Assembly (NCBI GenBank): GCA_018806915.1
Contig: JAGKQI010000005.1
Coordinates: forward strand, 62,001-126,000
Direction of reading: 5' to 3'
Source: Phytophthora colocasiae
Taxonomy: Eukaryota > Oomycota > Peronosporomycetes > Peronosporales > Peronosporaceae
Length of the DNA: 64,000 nt
Within the stretch, counting starts at the first letter, position 1. Each line of letters begins with the position of its first letter. The position numbers were made by a program, and so were the translations under genes. Of the stretch, positions 11,364 through 21,680 are shown in pieces. The notes under the pieces are model-generated. The model was not told the DNA's origin and did not search any database. It saw only the letters and a program-made list of their open reading frames with translations.

Positions 11364-11816
11364 GTGCGTCTCCGGAACTCGCTGTTCGAAATGCACAAAG
11401 AAGTCACCGATGCGAAAGAGAAGAAACGGCTGCAGGACATGGTCAGGCACAAGAGCACCCCAGTCAATTTTGATGTTGGTGATTACGTCTTGTGGTCTCG
11501 CATAGACCAACGACTACCAAAAAATAAGCTCCTCGGCCAGTGGGTCGGGCCATTCAAGATTGTCAAGGCCAATCCCCACTCCTTCGTGATCCAGCATTTG
11601 ATCTCTGGCCGCGAGTACGACGTGCATGCATCAAGACTGAAGTTCTATGCCGATGAACAGCTCAACACCAACGCCGAACTGCTGGAGTTTGTATCCAACA
11701 GGAGTCATGCTGGGGTGGAAGGCCTTAGCGACCATCGGTTCAATAAGACTCTTAAGCGCTGGGAACTCTTTGTCTCGTGGACAGGACTTCAAGACATCAG
11801 GCTCATGGGCCTCTGA
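11364..11816 (+). pseudogene. Integrase C-terminus with chromo-like tail
   Basis: The frame carries the integrase C-terminal barrel (VNFDVGDYVLWSR, LGQWVGPFKIVKANPHSF, REYDVHASRLKFY) followed by FNKTLKRWELFVSWTGLQD, which has the spacing of a chromodomain (aromatic cage and V-x-W-x-G). It is separated from the integrase core by a frameshift between about 11280 and 11370. The tail ends soon after, so the chromo-like part may be truncated. Confidence 0.65.
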
Positions 11817-11959
11817 CTACGCTTCTCAGGACGTACCAACCAAAGTGCAAGAGTACGCGATGGCGTGTGGTGATGACGAGTTGCGATCCCAGTTGGATTA
11901 ACCAAGAACACGATGACACGTGATGACGCCAAGATGACTCAGCCAAGCCTTAGGGGCAC

Positions 11960-12259
11960 TGTCGCCGTGATTACGCCTGTGGATCAAGGCTTGAGCTGTG
12001 CGGCTTGGCCCAGCACGTGACGGGATCTAATCAGATGCCCCTGGTAAAGTTGTTGGACACTAGGCACGCGGCATCTACAAGCTATTGGAGGCAAGGCACG
12101 CATCCCTCTCTCTATGTGGGCGCTGGCACGCGCCCAGGACTGCATTCGCGAGCACACGAAAAACAAGGCTGTAGGGAACAGGTTAGCGTGTGTTCGGCTA
12201 CATTTTATCTGCTCATTAATAAACTTACCTGCTTGGTAACATCCCGGGTTACTGCGACA
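11960..12259 (+). repeat. 3' LTR of the GH114 insertion
   Basis: 300 bp partner of 6918-7218, preceded by a short purine-rich run (ttaggggcac) and followed by the duplicated target GATGG. Confidence 0.92.
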
Positions 12260-12872
12260 GATGGCGTGGACCCGGACAACGTGGACGGCGCCTTCAATGA
12301 CAACGGATTCGACCTGACGGCAGCCGATCAGCTCGACTTCAACGAGTTCTTGGCCAAGACAGCTCACGGTCTGGACTTGACGGTGGGTCTGAAGAACGAC
12401 ATGGACCAGATCGACGATCTCGTGTCGGCCTTTGACTTCTCAGTGAACGAGCAGTGCGTAGAGTACGACGAGTGTGACACTTTGGTGCCGTTCGTCAAGG
12501 CGGACAAGCCTGTGTTCGGTATTGAATACTCTGGTGATAAGTCGACGGCGTGCGCTACGGCGAACTCGTTGGATTTCGACACATTATTCAAGACACTGAG
12601 CCTTCAGAGCGAGCGCTACAGTTGTCGTGATGTGCTGGGGAATTCGAGTTTGGGATTCTCTGCGTCCGAGTCTAACACTGACTCTGATGGTGTATCTGAC
12701 AGCAGCTCAAGCTCAAAGTCGAGATCCAGTTCAGCATCCTTTTCACTTACGATGAATATTTGCTTCGTGTTGTGGCTAGCGGTCGGCCTGATGGATTAGG
12801 TACGTAGCAGAAAATAATGCAGGTTTCCTGTACGATTCAAATGTTTATCACACTATTCGACTTGAAAATGGA

Positions 12873-14609
12873 TTATAGGTAGAAAGCTATTGTTGCAAAA
12901 GCCACCAGGAGGACGAACCGGATAGCACCTCCTTCTAGTTCAGAAGAAGCTCCAGACCTTGCCACACTGCCTCCTCCTGTATCATTCTTGCTGCCACTCC
13001 CAGAGTTGATTTCATTTAAATGTAGAGACCCATCTTGAGATGACCGAGATTGAGATCGAGAAGGGAGGTTGGGACACTGGTACCTTGCCTCCGTCTCCGA
13101 TGGGCACGCTTCAGCATCACCAGCGGCATCTCCTTCCCAGGTAAAGTCACTCAAAATGGGAGACTTTTTGGGACAGGTTGACGTCTTGACATGGTTTGCA
13201 GGAACCTTGTAGTTACTCAGCGTGGGCTCACTAGAGCTGTCATACGACGTGTACGCCTCCTTGAGGAAGTCGAAATTCGGGAACCGCTGAAAAGTGCAGT
13301 TTGTGCCTGCGTCCGTACAATCCTCCGGCGAAAAGTAACCCAACCCATAGTTCTGTGGCCCGTACGTCGTGAACGGGTAGGCCGACGTAGCCATAGAGTT
13401 AGCGTTTTCCGTTGAATACTCGAAGGCGACACCACCAGCGAAGTAGTCACTGTACTCTGGCATGTTCATGAATTTGGCGTCGTGGAACGTGCGTTGCGCT
13501 TCATAGCCGTCAACCGTGGGGAAGTTTGGACTGACACAACCAAACTCAGTGAGGATAACAGGGATGGAGTAGTCGTAGCTCTTGAAGCTATCGCGTAACA
13601 TATTGAAACCGGTAGCTTTGGCGGGATCCGAGATATCCTCACAGTGCACGTACGTGTTGATGCCGTACCACTGCGCGTTCTCGAGCTCGTCGCTGGGGTC
13701 GGTTCGGCAGTTGTAGTACAGAGCATTGTCGTCTCGGTCCGTGTCGGCAACAACAAGACCGACGGGTACCTGGCGCAGGGTGGGGCAGGACTGGAGGAAG
13801 GCGCGCATGTCCCGGATGAACTTCTTCTGGCACGGTGCGTTCCACGTCCAGGGGTTTCCTCCCGTGCGGTGATTGATCTCGTTGCCTCCGCTGAACGCCA
13901 AGACATTGTCGTATCGCGCGAACTCTTTGATGATTTTCTCTCCGCGTGCCTTGTACGAGGCGGGGTAACATGCAGGAGCAGAGTCGGCCGTGATCTCGCA
14001 GCCTTTGCAGTTTGCTCCAAGGTCCACGATGACGTAGATTCCCTCAGCCTGCAATCCACACATGAAGTCTGTATGATCGACTTCCGAGTCGACGGCGTAG
14101 AGTCGGATGACGTTGGCTCCGAGAGCTGTGAACTGCGGTAGGTCTCGCCCCCAGATGTGCTGGAAGTCGTTGGAGAAGAGATCGAGGTTGTTCAAGTCGA
14201 GAGGTCCGGCGTTGGGTCTGGGGTAGTAGTTGACTCCTCGGACAGCGAAGTAGTCCCCCGTGATGGAATCGAAGAAGCGGTTGCCTTGGATAATAACCGG
14301 GTTGATGGAAATTTCGTATCCGGCATCGTTGACTCCAACAGATTCGCTGTTGCCATTAGCACTGTTTGTAGAACTTGTTAAAGGGACGGTAGAGCCTCTG
14401 CTGCTGGTGATAGAGCTACTACTGCTACTATGTGAGCCACTGCTGCTGCTTGTTGATCTGGGTTGGATGGTTGGGATTGATGTAGGTCGAGAAGCAGGAA
14501 TCGCGCTTGGTGGCTGGGTATCGGAGAGAATTGTTAACAGAGGAAGATCTGCAACTGCGCCAGCAGCCCATCCAACGATTAACCAGCAAATATTAATGAT
14601 CTTGACCAT
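12873..14609 (-). CDS. GH72 beta-1,3-glucanosyltransferase, copy A (GPI-type)
   Basis: Gas/Gel/Phr-type transglycosylase that cuts and re-joins beta-1,3-glucan in the wall outside the plasma membrane. I chose the ATG at 14607-14609 because it starts a signal peptide (MVKIINICWLIVGWAAGAVA); the longer frame to 14810 adds no recognisable sequence. Order in the 578-residue protein: signal peptide, Ser/Thr-rich stretch (about 40-85), catalytic barrel with FAVRGVNYYPRP, acid/base Glu in SGGNEINH (about 244) and nucleophile Glu in ILTEFGC (about 355), Cys-rich region, Ser-rich linker, and a hydrophobic C-terminus (IRFVLLVAFATIAFYL) expected for a GPI anchor. Divergent partner of copy B at 15825. 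The Ser-rich insert between signal peptide and barrel is absent from copy B. Confidence 0.93.
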   Translation of the reverse strand: MVKIINICWLIVGWAAGAVADLPLLTILSDTQPPSAIPASRPTSIPTIQPRSTSSSSGSHSSSSSSITSSRGSTVPLTSSTNSANGNSESVGVNDAGYEISINPVIIQGNRFFDSITGDYFAVRGVNYYPRPNAGPLDLNNLDLFSNDFQHIWGRDLPQFTALGANVIRLYAVDSEVDHTDFMCGLQAEGIYVIVDLGANCKGCEITADSAPACYPASYKARGEKIIKEFARYDNVLAFSGGNEINHRTGGNPWTWNAPCQKKFIRDMRAFLQSCPTLRQVPVGLVVADTDRDDNALYYNCRTDPSDELENAQWYGINTYVHCEDISDPAKATGFNMLRDSFKSYDYSIPVILTEFGCVSPNFPTVDGYEAQRTFHDAKFMNMPEYSDYFAGGVAFEYSTENANSMATSAYPFTTYGPQNYGLGYFSPEDCTDAGTNCTFQRFPNFDFLKEAYTSYDSSSEPTLSNYKVPANHVKTSTCPKKSPILSDFTWEGDAAGDAEACPSETEARYQCPNLPSRSQSRSSQDGSLHLNEINSGSGSKNDTGGGSVARSGASSELEGGAIRFVLLVAFATIAFYL

Positions 14610-15824
14610 TTGCAGACGGAAAGGTGATGCCTTTGAGTATGTATTTCGGTAAAAATTAGAGAATGACGAGTTGTAAGCAGCATCGAGATAGAGACTTCCG
14701 TTTCCTACAAGCGCCCGCTCATGAGTGAGATCAAGGCTCCTGTCTGAACTGCAATCTTTACTTTCTCTTGTGCTTGCGGGAACGAAGTTGGCGAACAACC
14801 ATCTCCGCACGCATTAGCGCATGCCACTGCGACTCTGTATCCCCCAGCAAGAGCTTCATCCCATGTCGAGAAACGGAGCGATCTTTCGTTAATCAAGGAA
14901 AACACGAGTATTTTTGGTTTGCAATCTCCAGCACTCTTCTTTGGTGTCGAGCATCGTTACGCTAGGCAACGACTCGGAGAACAGCCCTTACAGTAGAAGC
15001 GCATTGAACGGTTGCCTACTACGCAGGATAACTTTTATCCTGCATAGTAAGTCAGTTATTGAACGAAAAGACCAGTGGGATTATCAACACCAGCTCCGTC
15101 GAGATACCAGTATTTTGGTTCGGACGAGGCAAATGGTAAACCACATGCAGCGGTCGACGAACCTGGCAGGCAGCTCCTCGGTCGCTTTTCCTCGCATCAG
15201 GTATGGTTTTTGTTGTTCGACTCGCGCGTATAGCGTTTTCGTTTTGACAGGCTTGGATCATGCGATCTAAACGCTGCACTGATTTTTAAGCTTCACTGGA
15301 CAAGGGATGTTTTTGGTACGATGTTGCGTTGATGAAACTTTCGATGGGTTAATGAAATGCTAGAAAAAAAAAGGTTTCACGAGATTCGCAAGTGTTTTGC
15401 TGATACGATGAACAGTAGATACATGCAGTAAAAGCTACATGTAGCTATTTATTCGCAAGAGTTTTGTGCGTGACCTGTGAATCCCGCAGAATGAGATCGA
15501 CCCTTTGTTACACCGTACAATATATCCACCAATGCCAAGACTCAGACGCATGCACATGGAGCTTCGAAGTTATCATCCGCTGTGCCAGATGTCCATAGTG
15601 CAGAAGAAGCACCTTCCAAGCGGACACAAAAGCCATCAAGACTGTCGTTACCGAGATCATACACTTTAATCGGGAAAATGGGAAGTGGAGGAGCGAATCC
15701 GCTCTACCAAACTTTCATAGCGTTGCGTATACCTCAAACTGCCGAACACCAGGGAAGCCGTAGCTGTCATGATCATTTCCAAAATTCCAAGCAACGACAC
15801 AAACCACGCTATCACAACACGAAA
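14610..15824. promoter_or_regulatory. Shared upstream region of the two divergent GH72 genes
   Basis: About 1.2 kb separates the two GH72 start codons. I see no credible gene in it. It contains an imperfect inverted repeat at 15017-15049 (14-bp arms with one mismatch, 5-base loop). A bidirectional promoter is inferred from the gene layout only. Confidence 0.45.
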
Positions 15825-17291
15825 ATGCGGCTTCAAACCGTAATTCTCACCTTTGCTGCGTTGCAAGAAATAATTCCATCAATCGCATATGCAGTAAACC
15901 CGATTATTATCAAGGGCAACCGCTTCTTTGATTCCATCACGGGGGACTACTTCGCTGTCCGAGGAGTCAACTACTACCCCAGACCCAACGCCGGACCTCT
16001 CGACTTGAACAACCTCGATCTCTTCTCCAACGACTTCCAGCACATCTGGGGGCGAGACCTACCGCAGTTCACAGCTCTCGGAGCCAACGTCATCCGACTC
16101 TACGCCGTCGACTCGGAAGTCGATCATACAGACTTCATGTGTGGATTGCAGGCTGAGGGAATCTACGTCATCGTGGACCTTGGAGCAAACTGCAAAGGCT
16201 GCGAGATCACGGCCGACTCTGCTCCTGCATGTTACCCCGCCTCGTACAAGGCACGCGGAGAGAAAATCATCAAAGAGTTCGCGCGATACGACAATGTCTT
16301 GGCGTTCAGCGGAGGCAACGAGATCAATCACCGCACGGGAGGAAACCCCTGGACGTGGAACGCACCGTGCCAGAAGAAGTTCATCCGGGACATGCGCGCC
16401 TTCCTCCAGTCCTGCCCCACCCTGCGCCAGGTACCCGTCGGTCTTGTTGTTGCCGACACGGACCGAGACGACAATGCTCTGTACTACAACTGCCGAACCG
16501 ACCCCAGCGACGAGCTCGAGAACGCGCAGTGGTACGGCATCAACACGTACGTGCACTGTGAGGATATCTCGGATCCCGCCAAAGCTACCGGTTTCAATAT
16601 GTTACGCGATAGCTTCAAGAGCTACGACTACTCCATCCCTGTTATCCTCACTGAGTTTGGTTGTGTCAGTCCAAACTTCCCCACGGTTGACGGCTATGAA
16701 GCGCAACGCACGTTCCACGACGCCAAATTCATGAACATGCCAGAGTACAGTGACTACTTCGCTGGTGGTGTCGCCTTCGAGTATTCAACGGAGAACGCGA
16801 ATTCCAAATCTACGTCGGCCTACCCGTTCACGACGTACGGGCCACAGAACTATGGGTTGGGTTACTTTTCGCCGGAGGATTGTACGGACGCAGGCACAAA
16901 CTGCACTTTTCAGCGGTTCCCGAATTTCGACTTCCTCAAGGAGGCGTACACGTCGTATGACAGCTCTAGTGAGCCCACGCTGAGTAACTACAAGATTCCT
17001 CCAAATCACGCAGCGACATCGAATTGCCCTGCTGGATCGCCGGCACTGAGTTCTTTCCAATGGTTGAGTGACAGTTCCCCTGGTGAAGTTTGTCCTTCTT
17101 CTAGTGGCGGCCAATTTCAATGCCCTAGTAGAGAGTCGACAGTGGCAGCAGAACCCTCTTTGACCCCGCTACCTTTCGTGATGCTAGTGGCAACCGACGA
17201 TATACCTACGCCCACGGAAGATGAGATTACTCCTACGCCTACAACGGCCATTCTAGTCGAGAATTCGCATGGAGGATGTAGGCTTGGGTAA
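15825..17291 (+). CDS. GH72 beta-1,3-glucanosyltransferase, copy B
   Basis: Same family and reaction as copy A. Start at 15825 gives a signal peptide (MRLQTVILTFAALQEIIPSIAYA) directly in front of the barrel; an upstream in-frame ATG at 15582 would bury it. Catalytic Glu residues are present in SGGNEINH and ILTEFGC. From GNRFFDS to TLSNYK the DNA is nearly identical to copy A (one difference I saw is Met-Ala versus Lys-Ser before TSAYPF), while N- and C-termini differ. The 488-residue protein ends in a Thr/Pro-rich tail (TPTEDEITPTPTT) and GGCRLG without a hydrophobic GPI signal, so it is probably secreted into the wall or medium rather than anchored; a missing 3' exon is possible. Confidence 0.9.
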   Translation: MRLQTVILTFAALQEIIPSIAYAVNPIIIKGNRFFDSITGDYFAVRGVNYYPRPNAGPLDLNNLDLFSNDFQHIWGRDLPQFTALGANVIRLYAVDSEVDHTDFMCGLQAEGIYVIVDLGANCKGCEITADSAPACYPASYKARGEKIIKEFARYDNVLAFSGGNEINHRTGGNPWTWNAPCQKKFIRDMRAFLQSCPTLRQVPVGLVVADTDRDDNALYYNCRTDPSDELENAQWYGINTYVHCEDISDPAKATGFNMLRDSFKSYDYSIPVILTEFGCVSPNFPTVDGYEAQRTFHDAKFMNMPEYSDYFAGGVAFEYSTENANSKSTSAYPFTTYGPQNYGLGYFSPEDCTDAGTNCTFQRFPNFDFLKEAYTSYDSSSEPTLSNYKIPPNHAATSNCPAGSPALSSFQWLSDSSPGEVCPSSSGGQFQCPSRESTVAAEPSLTPLPFVMLVATDDIPTPTEDEITPTPTTAILVENSHGGCRLG

Positions 17292-17407
17292 AGAACACTT
17301 CGAGTACCGGTACTGTAGTCAGCCCAATTCGTATATTTCACCTCACTCATGAACTATGGGACTGTGAGAATGTACTTAAGCTTGATTTGCATGACTGCAC
17401 GTGTCGC

Positions 17408-19666
17408 TTACAACAAGAGATCCTCCTTCCGCAATTCGTACGCGATCTGAGCTGCGGTTGGGCGGTGGGCAGGATCCAGATTCATACAGCTTCTGGCAAG
17501 AACCTCTAGGTTTCGTGGGCATGAAGGGGAGAGCGTGACCTGTAGCTTACCGGATGAAACACCCTGTAGGATGGCCATGTCATTGAGTGCGGCTCCTGTG
17601 TTGGTTTTGGCGTCTGCGAACGGTAATTGATGCGTATCTAGCTCAGAGAGAATGATGCCGAAAGAGTATACGTCCACAGCCTCTGTATACTTTTCTTCAC
17701 CCCTTGCGATCTCCGGGGCGAGCCAACGGGTAGTGCCTACACCGGCAGTCATGTCTTCCAGTCGCTTCGTAGCCGAGACACCAAAATCACCAATCTTTGC
17801 CCCCTTCTTGGAATCCAACAGGATGTTTCGGGACTTGAGATCACGGTGAATAATCACGGGACTTAACGAGTGTAAATACACAATAGCATCGATGGTATCT
17901 TGAGCGTACTGTAACTTCAGGCCATTCTCCTCCCAAGGAAGCTTCTTGGGAGATTTCTTGTCAAGTAGGGTGCGCAGATCCCCGCCATCCATGTACTCAA
18001 TCACCGCAAGCATATCAACCAATTTCGTCCACGCAACACCCACAAACTGGACAATTTTTGGGTGCTCTAGCCACGCCATCAGCTTCACTTCACGCAAAAA
18101 TGCTTCGCTAGCCGCCAGGGACACCTGCTCTTGTATCAATCTCTTGACAGCGACACGAGTATTGCGGTATTGACCTACCCACACCTCACCGAAGGCACCT
18201 TGAGCAATTTTCTTCACAAGCATTACGCTATCGTAATCAACACGCCACGTCACAAGTACAGGATCGTTTGATGGGAATAACTTGTCGACTGCATCGATTT
18301 CCTTCTGATAGCTAGCGCGAGCAGCTTGGTCGAAAAACAAAGGGGTGTCCTCATGAATCCCCTCGCGGTGACGTTTCTTCTGCCAACGCCCAATGTAGTC
18401 GTAAACTGCGCGTGCAACTCCACCAACAACCCCAAGTGAAATTAGGGCAATTACCCCAGCAATGATGCCAATGACCACAAGTACGACAACTGCTGCGATA
18501 ACGTACTTCTTGGTTGTGTTGCTGGGGACAGGTAAGTGTGGAATGACCACTCCAATTGTTGCCATTGGTGTGAGGGGGCCATCCTCCTTATCAGTTCCGT
18601 GGTCCTTCATCACAATGGCAGGATCTTCTGCTGCTGCAACATCCAAACGGCAAATGCCTTTTCCTTGTAGGTAAACCAACGATCCGGAAGCGCATGAAGA
18701 CACATCCCCGAATCCAGCTTGAAAGTCCGATAAACCGGCAAAAAAGTCATACTGCGCTGTCGATACCGCTGCAATCTCGAACCCGTTGTCAGAAATGCGG
18801 AAACGGTCAAGCTGAGGCGAAGCAAACACGGCGTTGGGGAATGCAGTCAGAGCATTGACTGACAGATCTCTAACAAAAGTAGAATATACAGTTAGATTGG
18901 CAACAACAGACAGCGACACATTATGCATTCTACTCACAGCGCCACCAGCATTGGGAGTGACACATTGTAATTGTCCAGAGCATTGTGCGAGGCGTTCCTA
19001 CGTATTATGAGAAGTCAGTTAGAAATCAATCACGCCACAATGAATCTCTTAGGAAAACGTACAGCTTCGTCAAGATTGCGGAAGCGGCAAAGACGCCATC
19101 AAACGTTTTCAGTTGGTTCTCCGCCAGATTTCTGCCGTAATTGCCACCATTTTGCATGAACCATCAGTACTTGAGCTAAAAAATTTAAACTGTAAAACAA
19201 TACTTTAACCATCGTACAGTTCCTGCAACTTTTCCAAACCACGAACTTCCTCTGGGACGGCAGTCAACTTGCAATTAACAAGGTTTCTAACATCCACAGA
19301 ATTAAGAACGAAATCTCACCATAACAATCTCCGCAAAGTGCATTTATCCAGCTTTGCAAACGTACAATTTCTGGATAGTGTGAGGAAGGTTAAGCGTCAT
19401 AGCATCACTCATATCCCAATTCTCCAGCGTACTACCGGTAGAATATACACCTCAACTATTAGAAACGAAGGTGTGCATCAAAGACTACAGCAGATAGATA
19501 CTCACACATCAGTGTAGGTGTCGTCGGGCTGGAAAAAGCTCTCAGGGTTATCAGGTGCATCTCCATCGCCCTTGTAGCTGTAAACGTCGCCGTTAATACT
19601 TGGATGGTGGAAGAAAAAGGCTCGTGAAGGGGTCAACACTAGTGCTGCCAACGCTAAGAATCTCAT
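17408..19666 (-). CDS. LRR receptor-like protein kinase (TKL type), six exons
   Basis: Exons by my reading: 19666-19506, 19431-19366, 19286-19218, 19131-19063, 18997-18938, 18869-17408. They sum to 1887 nt, 628 residues, with GT-AG at every joint. Signal peptide MRFLALAALVLTPSRAF; ectodomain with leucine-rich repeats, about one per short exon (LNLVNCKLTAVPEEV, LNLAENQLKTF, LNASHNALDNY, LDLSVNALTAFP); one membrane helix (about 264-292, VIAAVVVLVVIGIIAGVIAL); cytosolic kinase with IAQGAFGEVWVG, VAVKRL lysine, IIHRDLKSRNILL, IGDFGVSA and WLAPEIARGE. All catalytic residues are present. Likely a plasma-membrane sensor kinase of unknown ligand. The short exons of 60-69 nt all break codons after the second base, fitting spread by repeat duplication. 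Confidence 0.93.
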
Positions 19667-19803
19667 TGAGCTCAGCTTGGATTTAATTCAGATGTGAGAA
19701 ATTATGCTAAAAAAAAAAATCATTGGACTAAGTACGATGTACCTACAATACCAGTACGCTTACCGGTATTGTTTTTTGGTTGTTGAAGTGGTCGGAGTGA
19801 CAA

Positions 19804-21659
19804 ATGGAGCTCGAGGAACGAGCGCGTCTCCTGACGGAGCAACTAATGGCTCTGGACCAAGTGAAGGGGTGGAAACGTATCATCCAGAAGGAATTAGCAC
19901 AGCCACAGTACACTGTGGAACAAGTGCAGAGTCTACAGACTTCGGCTTCGCTGGAGAACCCGCTTTTCCACTGTCTGTTGGAGAAAATGGGACTCCAAGG
20001 GCGACTCAAGCGTTCAGTGATCGATTTGCATTGTGAGGCTGTACAAACGGCAGTTGCAGCATCAAAGAAGCAGCCAAAACACGTGATAGACGATGGACAC
20101 CTGCTACCGGGTGAAAGGACCTTGAACGGCTGCAATCTTGATGTTGTCAGAGCTGCACGTGACAATTGGGAAAAGATCACGAGTGACGAGATGCTGCGGG
20201 TTGTAGGTGAACTTAGACGTCCGATGATTGCACCTAAAGCTCCTGTGGAGATGACACTTGACGATGGACAATTAGATGTACCATCTTCAGATGCAGAGCC
20301 AGCGAAACCTGCCAAGCTGAACAGAATGTTGTCTACGAGATTTCTCTACGACGGGTGCGGTGGCTTCTGTTGGCTAGATCCTGTCGAGTGACTACTAATT
20401 CTATTTGTTGGGTACTAGGATCGACCTACTACGTGCATTACAAGCCATTGAGCCTTCCAATCAAGTTCGTTGGTCTACAGAAGCTTCTTCCTGGGGTACA
20501 CTAACAGCAATGTCGCCGCTTTGATTTCTTATAACGGTTCCTTATTCACTTCAGGTTCTATCAAGCTACAGCTCTATTCACCTCCATTTCCAGATTTTCG
20601 GCGTTTATTCGCTGAGCTAGCACCAAAATGCGGGCAAATAGGACTGGATGAACTCTTCCCTGCACAAAGGGACGCTTTCATTAGCGAGAAGAACCGCGTT
20701 GGTGACCTCGTCCTAGCACATCAAAGCATATCCATGGCTCGCCAGTATTCCAAGACTGGGTGTCCAGTGAGCTTGCGGCCTCGAGTAAGAAGTAAATTGC
20801 GGGCACCCTAGAACCAGGTGTTCACTGACATCTATACATGTAGATCTGGCGCCAGATTCTATCGGTACCTGTCACAGCACAAGATCGTAGCTACTTCGAA
20901 CATTTAACAAGCCAAGCCGCGCGGTGGACTTATCTCACGGACGACATGTATTTACTTGATCTCCAGCAGACAATCGACAGCTCGGACTACTTCGTTTTCC
21001 AGGATCATCTCGAAAGCGTACTTATGGCATTTACACGAGACACATACGTCAAAAGCCATGCACTACAAGTGAATGGAGCTGTAACATGCGAAGGAATTCC
21101 CCCAACATGTAGCTTTCAGCCTCACGAACACGCTGATACGACCGAAAACCGAGTACCCCCAAATGGGGTCTTACCTTTCAGTGGTCTGGTCATGTACATG
21201 GCCCCACTTGCGTACCTCTACGCGGACCCTGTAGAGCTTTACTACGTTTTTCGCGAGTTGTACGTCAAGTACTGGAGCAAACTCAATGCTATTCGCAGTG
21301 AACGAGGAACGATTCTTCCACTTTGCAAGTTGTTTGAAGATCTCGTTGTGCGGTCCAGTCCTGCCGCGGTGTTTCACCTCATCAACGTTGGGCTCAAACC
21401 TTTGGATATTGCTTTCCCGTGGATTCAGTGTGCTTTCTCAGGCGTGTTAGACATCGATCAGGTACTGCTGGTTTGGGATCGTATGATCGGCTACGACTCG
21501 CTGGAACTTGTAGCAATCTTAGCTGCTGCTCTTTTCCACTTCCGATCAGGTGAATTGGAGCTTGTGAACACTCACGAGGAGGCCAAGGACCTCTTTGCAG
21601 AACTCATAGATATCCCAGTAGTTACTTTATTACAGGATTATCTCTTTGGGCTACGGTAA
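19804..21659 (+). CDS. TBC-domain RabGAP, TBC1D19-like, four exons
   Basis: Exons 19804-20387, 20419-20495, 20555-20784 and 20844-21659 join in frame to 568 residues; the introns are 31, 59 and 59 nt, the first very short. The C-terminal half is a TBC domain, which stimulates GTP hydrolysis by Rab proteins in vesicle traffic. Seen: LRPRIWRQIL at the domain entry, LPFSGLVMYMAPLAYLYADPVELYYVFRELY, and VLLVWDRMIGYDSLELVAILAAALFHFR near the end, the last strongly recalling TBC1D19. I do not see a typical arginine-finger IxxDxxRT motif; the matching place reads YEH-type residues from memory of the layout only, so GAP activity is uncertain. Divergent from the LRR kinase with only 137 bases between starts, so the promoters must overlap. 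Confidence 0.82.
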
Positions 21660-21680
21660 AAAGATGCCGCAATTCTACGA

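Larger units (their letters stand above)
6918..12259 (+). mobile_element. Complete LTR retrotransposon (gypsy, chromodomain-like) inside GH114
   Basis: Two LTRs (6918-7218 and 11960-12259) start with TGTCGCCGTGATTACG and end with TACTGCGACA. The target duplication GATGG lies at 6913-6917 and 12260-12264. LTR differences I noticed are few (the gggat-accaatc/gggat-ctaatc site and gaaggac/gaaaaac), so the insertion is fairly recent. The order gag, protease, RT/RNase H, integrase, chromo-like tail is gypsy. Coding is broken in several places, including at the protease active site, so this copy needed proteins in trans or decayed quickly after insertion. Confidence 0.93.
6517..12799 (+). pseudogene. 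GH114 glycoside hydrolase, copy 2, split by an LTR retrotransposon
   Basis: The 5' part (6517-6917) encodes a signal peptide (MSSMAGLLSAIVILLLHSPSVDA) and the first half of the GH114 barrel up to KGCDG. The 3' part (12265-12799) resumes exactly at the next base with the PDNVDGAF motif and ends in a Ser-rich linker and a hydrophobic C-terminus (MNICFVLWLAVGLMD), which suggests a GPI anchor. Without the 5342 bases of insert plus TSD, the two halves total 936 nt, a clean 312-codon frame. The only lesion I see is the insertion. The first upstream ATG at 6475 is in frame too, but 6517 puts the hydrophobic core at the right place. As it stands the 5' half stops at 6978 inside the LTR. Confidence 0.88.

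Noticed and set aside
12005..12799. 264-codon ORF as an independent gene
   Set aside because: Its first ~86 codons are LTR sequence; only the GH114 3' half is genic.
13466..14141. Large opposite-strand frames within both GH72 genes
   Set aside because: Identical shadows appear in both copies because the DNA is nearly identical; they carry no family likeness.
17408..18937. Kinase ORF start at 18937
   Set aside because: The first 23 codons are intron (gtgagtag...ttttgttag); upstream LRR exons join in frame instead.
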